Shown here: one piece after another, positions 20,996 through 22,129 of the stretch
Position numbering within the stretch: position 1 is the stretch's first letter
Layout of the letters: each line of letters begins with the position of its first letter
IMG/VR virus record: IMGVR_UViG_3300009156_000091
Location: 1 to 22,129 of that record
DNA from: a virus
Reading direction: 5' to 3' (one strand)
Length of the DNA stretch: 22,129 nucleotides
The notes under the pieces: model-generated
Seen by the model: only the letters and a program-made list of their open reading frames with translations
The model's database searches: none
Told to the model about the DNA's origin: nothing
Program-made: the position numbers and the translations under genes

Positions 20996-22129
20996 TCATC
21001 TCGCCTCCGCCATCAGCGCTATTATAAATGTCCAGACGTTCATCGACGGGCTGCCGAACCAATGCTCCTTCTGCTCATTCGGCGGGTGATATTCGTGCAT
21101 GAAGGTGGCCGGGAAGTGGACCGCGGCGATCCCGGCCCACGTCAGCCCCACGAGGAATACCGCCTGCTGCGGCGGCATCCCATGGAAGTTGCGCCACAGG
21201 GCGTCACCAATGTAGAGGAGCAGCACGCCGAGGCCGATGAGCCCGTGCTCGATCAGCTGGTGGAAGTATTCGTTGTGCGCCGACGTGAACACATGCGGGT
21301 GGAGCGCATCCCCCATCCTGACCGTCTTCGCAAACCAGGTGCAGGTCCCGAAGCCGAAGAGCCACGCCTTCGGGCCGCGCGGCCACCACACCATTTTGAT
21401 CACATCGCGCCAGTAGGCCAAGCGCCCGCTGTCAAACCACGGCTCGCCTGGGTTGCCTTTAATGACCTGCCACCACGGCTTGTCGTTCCACTGATATTGG
21501 TCCTTCAACTCCTTGACGGTGTGCGTCTGCCAGGCGCCGCGGGCATCCCACGTCAGCTTGCCCACCAGCAACAGCCCAGCAGCCGCACTAATCGCAGCCA
21601 CCGTGGGATCTGCGAGGAGGAGGAGCAGGCCGAACACCACCGCCAGCCACCCGACGTGGCCGATGTTCGGGTGGTGCCACTTCTCCAACAGCGTGTTCGC
21701 ATGGTGGGGCAGGTAGCAGAGCACCCAGGCGAAGATCGCCCACCACTGCCCGAGCCACATCAGTCCGATGCAGCAGGCTTGCGCCAGCGCCGAGAACGCG
21801 AGCGTGTGGGTCCTGTTGCTCTGCCCGCACAGGTAGGGGTCGTGCTTCAGATCCTCATAGACGCCCCACATCCCAAACCACGACTGCGGCACGACGAAGC
21901 GATACGGGCGGCGCGACACGACGTACACCAGGCTCGGCGCATCGCGCGCCTCGGCGGTCACCACCATCGCCGGGTCGCGCTCGCCAAGCTTGAGCGGATC
22001 GCCGAGCGCGAGCGGCCGGCCGGTGACGGGCCCGACCAGCTTGAGCAGGCCGAAACCCGACGCGTGGTCGTAGCCGGCGAGCGTCGCCGGCACGGTGCGG
22101 CCGTCGGCGCCGGTGACCTGGATCGCCTC
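20996..22129 (-). CDS. Chimeric frame: S1C protease fragment joined to O-antigen ligase-like membrane protein (partial)
   Basis: The frame is open from the window edge to TGA at 20998-20996 (377 codons visible). The first 75 or so residues (22129 to about 21905: VTGADGRTVPATLAGYDHAS, GFGLLKLV, PAMVVTAEARDAPSLVYVVS) are part of a trypsin-like HtrA/S1C-type protease, strongly recalling alphaproteobacterial proteins. After RRP the text changes to RFVVPQSWFGMWGVYEDLKH, followed by hydrophobic helices, LFGFGTCTWFAK, and SAHNEYFHQLIEHGLIGLG (about 21230-21290), the motif of O-antigen ligase/polymerase (Wzy/WaaL-like) proteins. The GTG at 22093 is an internal codon of the protease frame, not a start. 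G+C also jumps across the junction. The membrane-protein part lacks its own start, so its true N-terminus is unknown. Confidence 0.8.
   Translation of the reverse strand, partial: EAIQVTGADGRTVPATLAGYDHASGFGLLKLVGPVTGRPLALGDPLKLGERDPAMVVTAEARDAPSLVYVVSRRPYRFVVPQSWFGMWGVYEDLKHDPYLCGQSNRTHTLAFSALAQACCIGLMWLGQWWAIFAWVLCYLPHHANTLLEKWHHPNIGHVGWLAVVFGLLLLLADPTVAAISAAAGLLLVGKLTWDARGAWQTHTVKELKDQYQWNDKPWWQVIKGNPGEPWFDSGRLAYWRDVIKMVWWPRGPKAWLFGFGTCTWFAKTVRMGDALHPHVFTSAHNEYFHQLIEHGLIGLGVLLLYIGDALWRNFHGMPPQQAVFLVGLTWAGIAAVHFPATFMHEYHPPNEQKEHWFGSPSMNVWTFIIALMAEAR
21895..21912. other. Probable chimeric junction (protease / membrane protein)
   Basis: Within about 20 bases the encoded protein switches family, from 'VYVVSRRP' of an S1C protease to 'RFVVPQSWFGMW' of a membrane protein. 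Composition switches as well: 46 of 60 bases are G or C at 21961-22020, well above the phage region. The join keeps the reading frame, which may be chance. Misassembly is the simplest explanation. Confidence 0.65.

Overview
The window is the structural (virion) gene block of a tailed bacteriophage or prophage. The gene order and tail genes are lambda-like, and the head is HK97-type. All genes lie on the minus strand, so transcription runs from high to low coordinates. Most genes abut or overlap by 1 to 4 bases (ATGA, TGATG, TAATG), as expected of one long late operon. No gene-free stretch exceeds 300 bases; the longest is about 137 bases, at 20859-20995. The moderately high G+C suggests a high-GC bacterial host that I cannot name. 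I see no terminase, integrase, lysis or replication gene, no tRNA and no CRISPR, so this is only part of a phage.

Layout in transcription order. (1) 22129-20996 is one open frame joining a fragment of an S1C-type serine protease, about 77% G+C in one 60-base sample, to a membrane protein of the O-antigen ligase/polymerase type. It looks like an assembly chimera or a recombination scar. (2) 20995-20593 holds a 59-residue excisionase-type HTH gene, flanked by two triplets of 10-bp direct repeats that face each other in inverted orientation. (3) 20592-15713 is the head module: gpW-like adaptor, portal, a fused prohead protease/major capsid protein, a small basic-tailed protein and a gpFII-like head-tail joining protein. 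(4) 15713-6576 is a 9.1-kb block of eight genes placed between the FII-like and Z-like genes: two fibronectin-III proteins (one with a membrane anchor and coiled coil), a pectate-lyase-like depolymerase, a cupin, a beta-sandwich protein, a Gp80-like fibre protein, a 1292-residue protein built largely of degenerate repeats of about 21 residues, and a 98-residue protein. (5) 6579-1 is the tail module: Z-like and U-like completion proteins, tail tube, chaperones G and T with a clear -1 frameshift site, tape measure, two tandem paralogous minor tail proteins, and a hub/baseplate-like protein cut by the window edge.

How the parts fit: adaptor, portal, protease/capsid and joining protein would build the head. 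Z/U-like proteins, tube, G/GT and tape measure would build a long tail, probably non-contractile because no sheath gene is visible. The inserted block looks like a surface kit for binding and cutting polysaccharide. The most interesting parts are the solenoid-like repeat protein and its cassette, the inverted 10-mer arrays around the HTH gene, the A-AAA-AAC frameshift site, and the chimeric right end.
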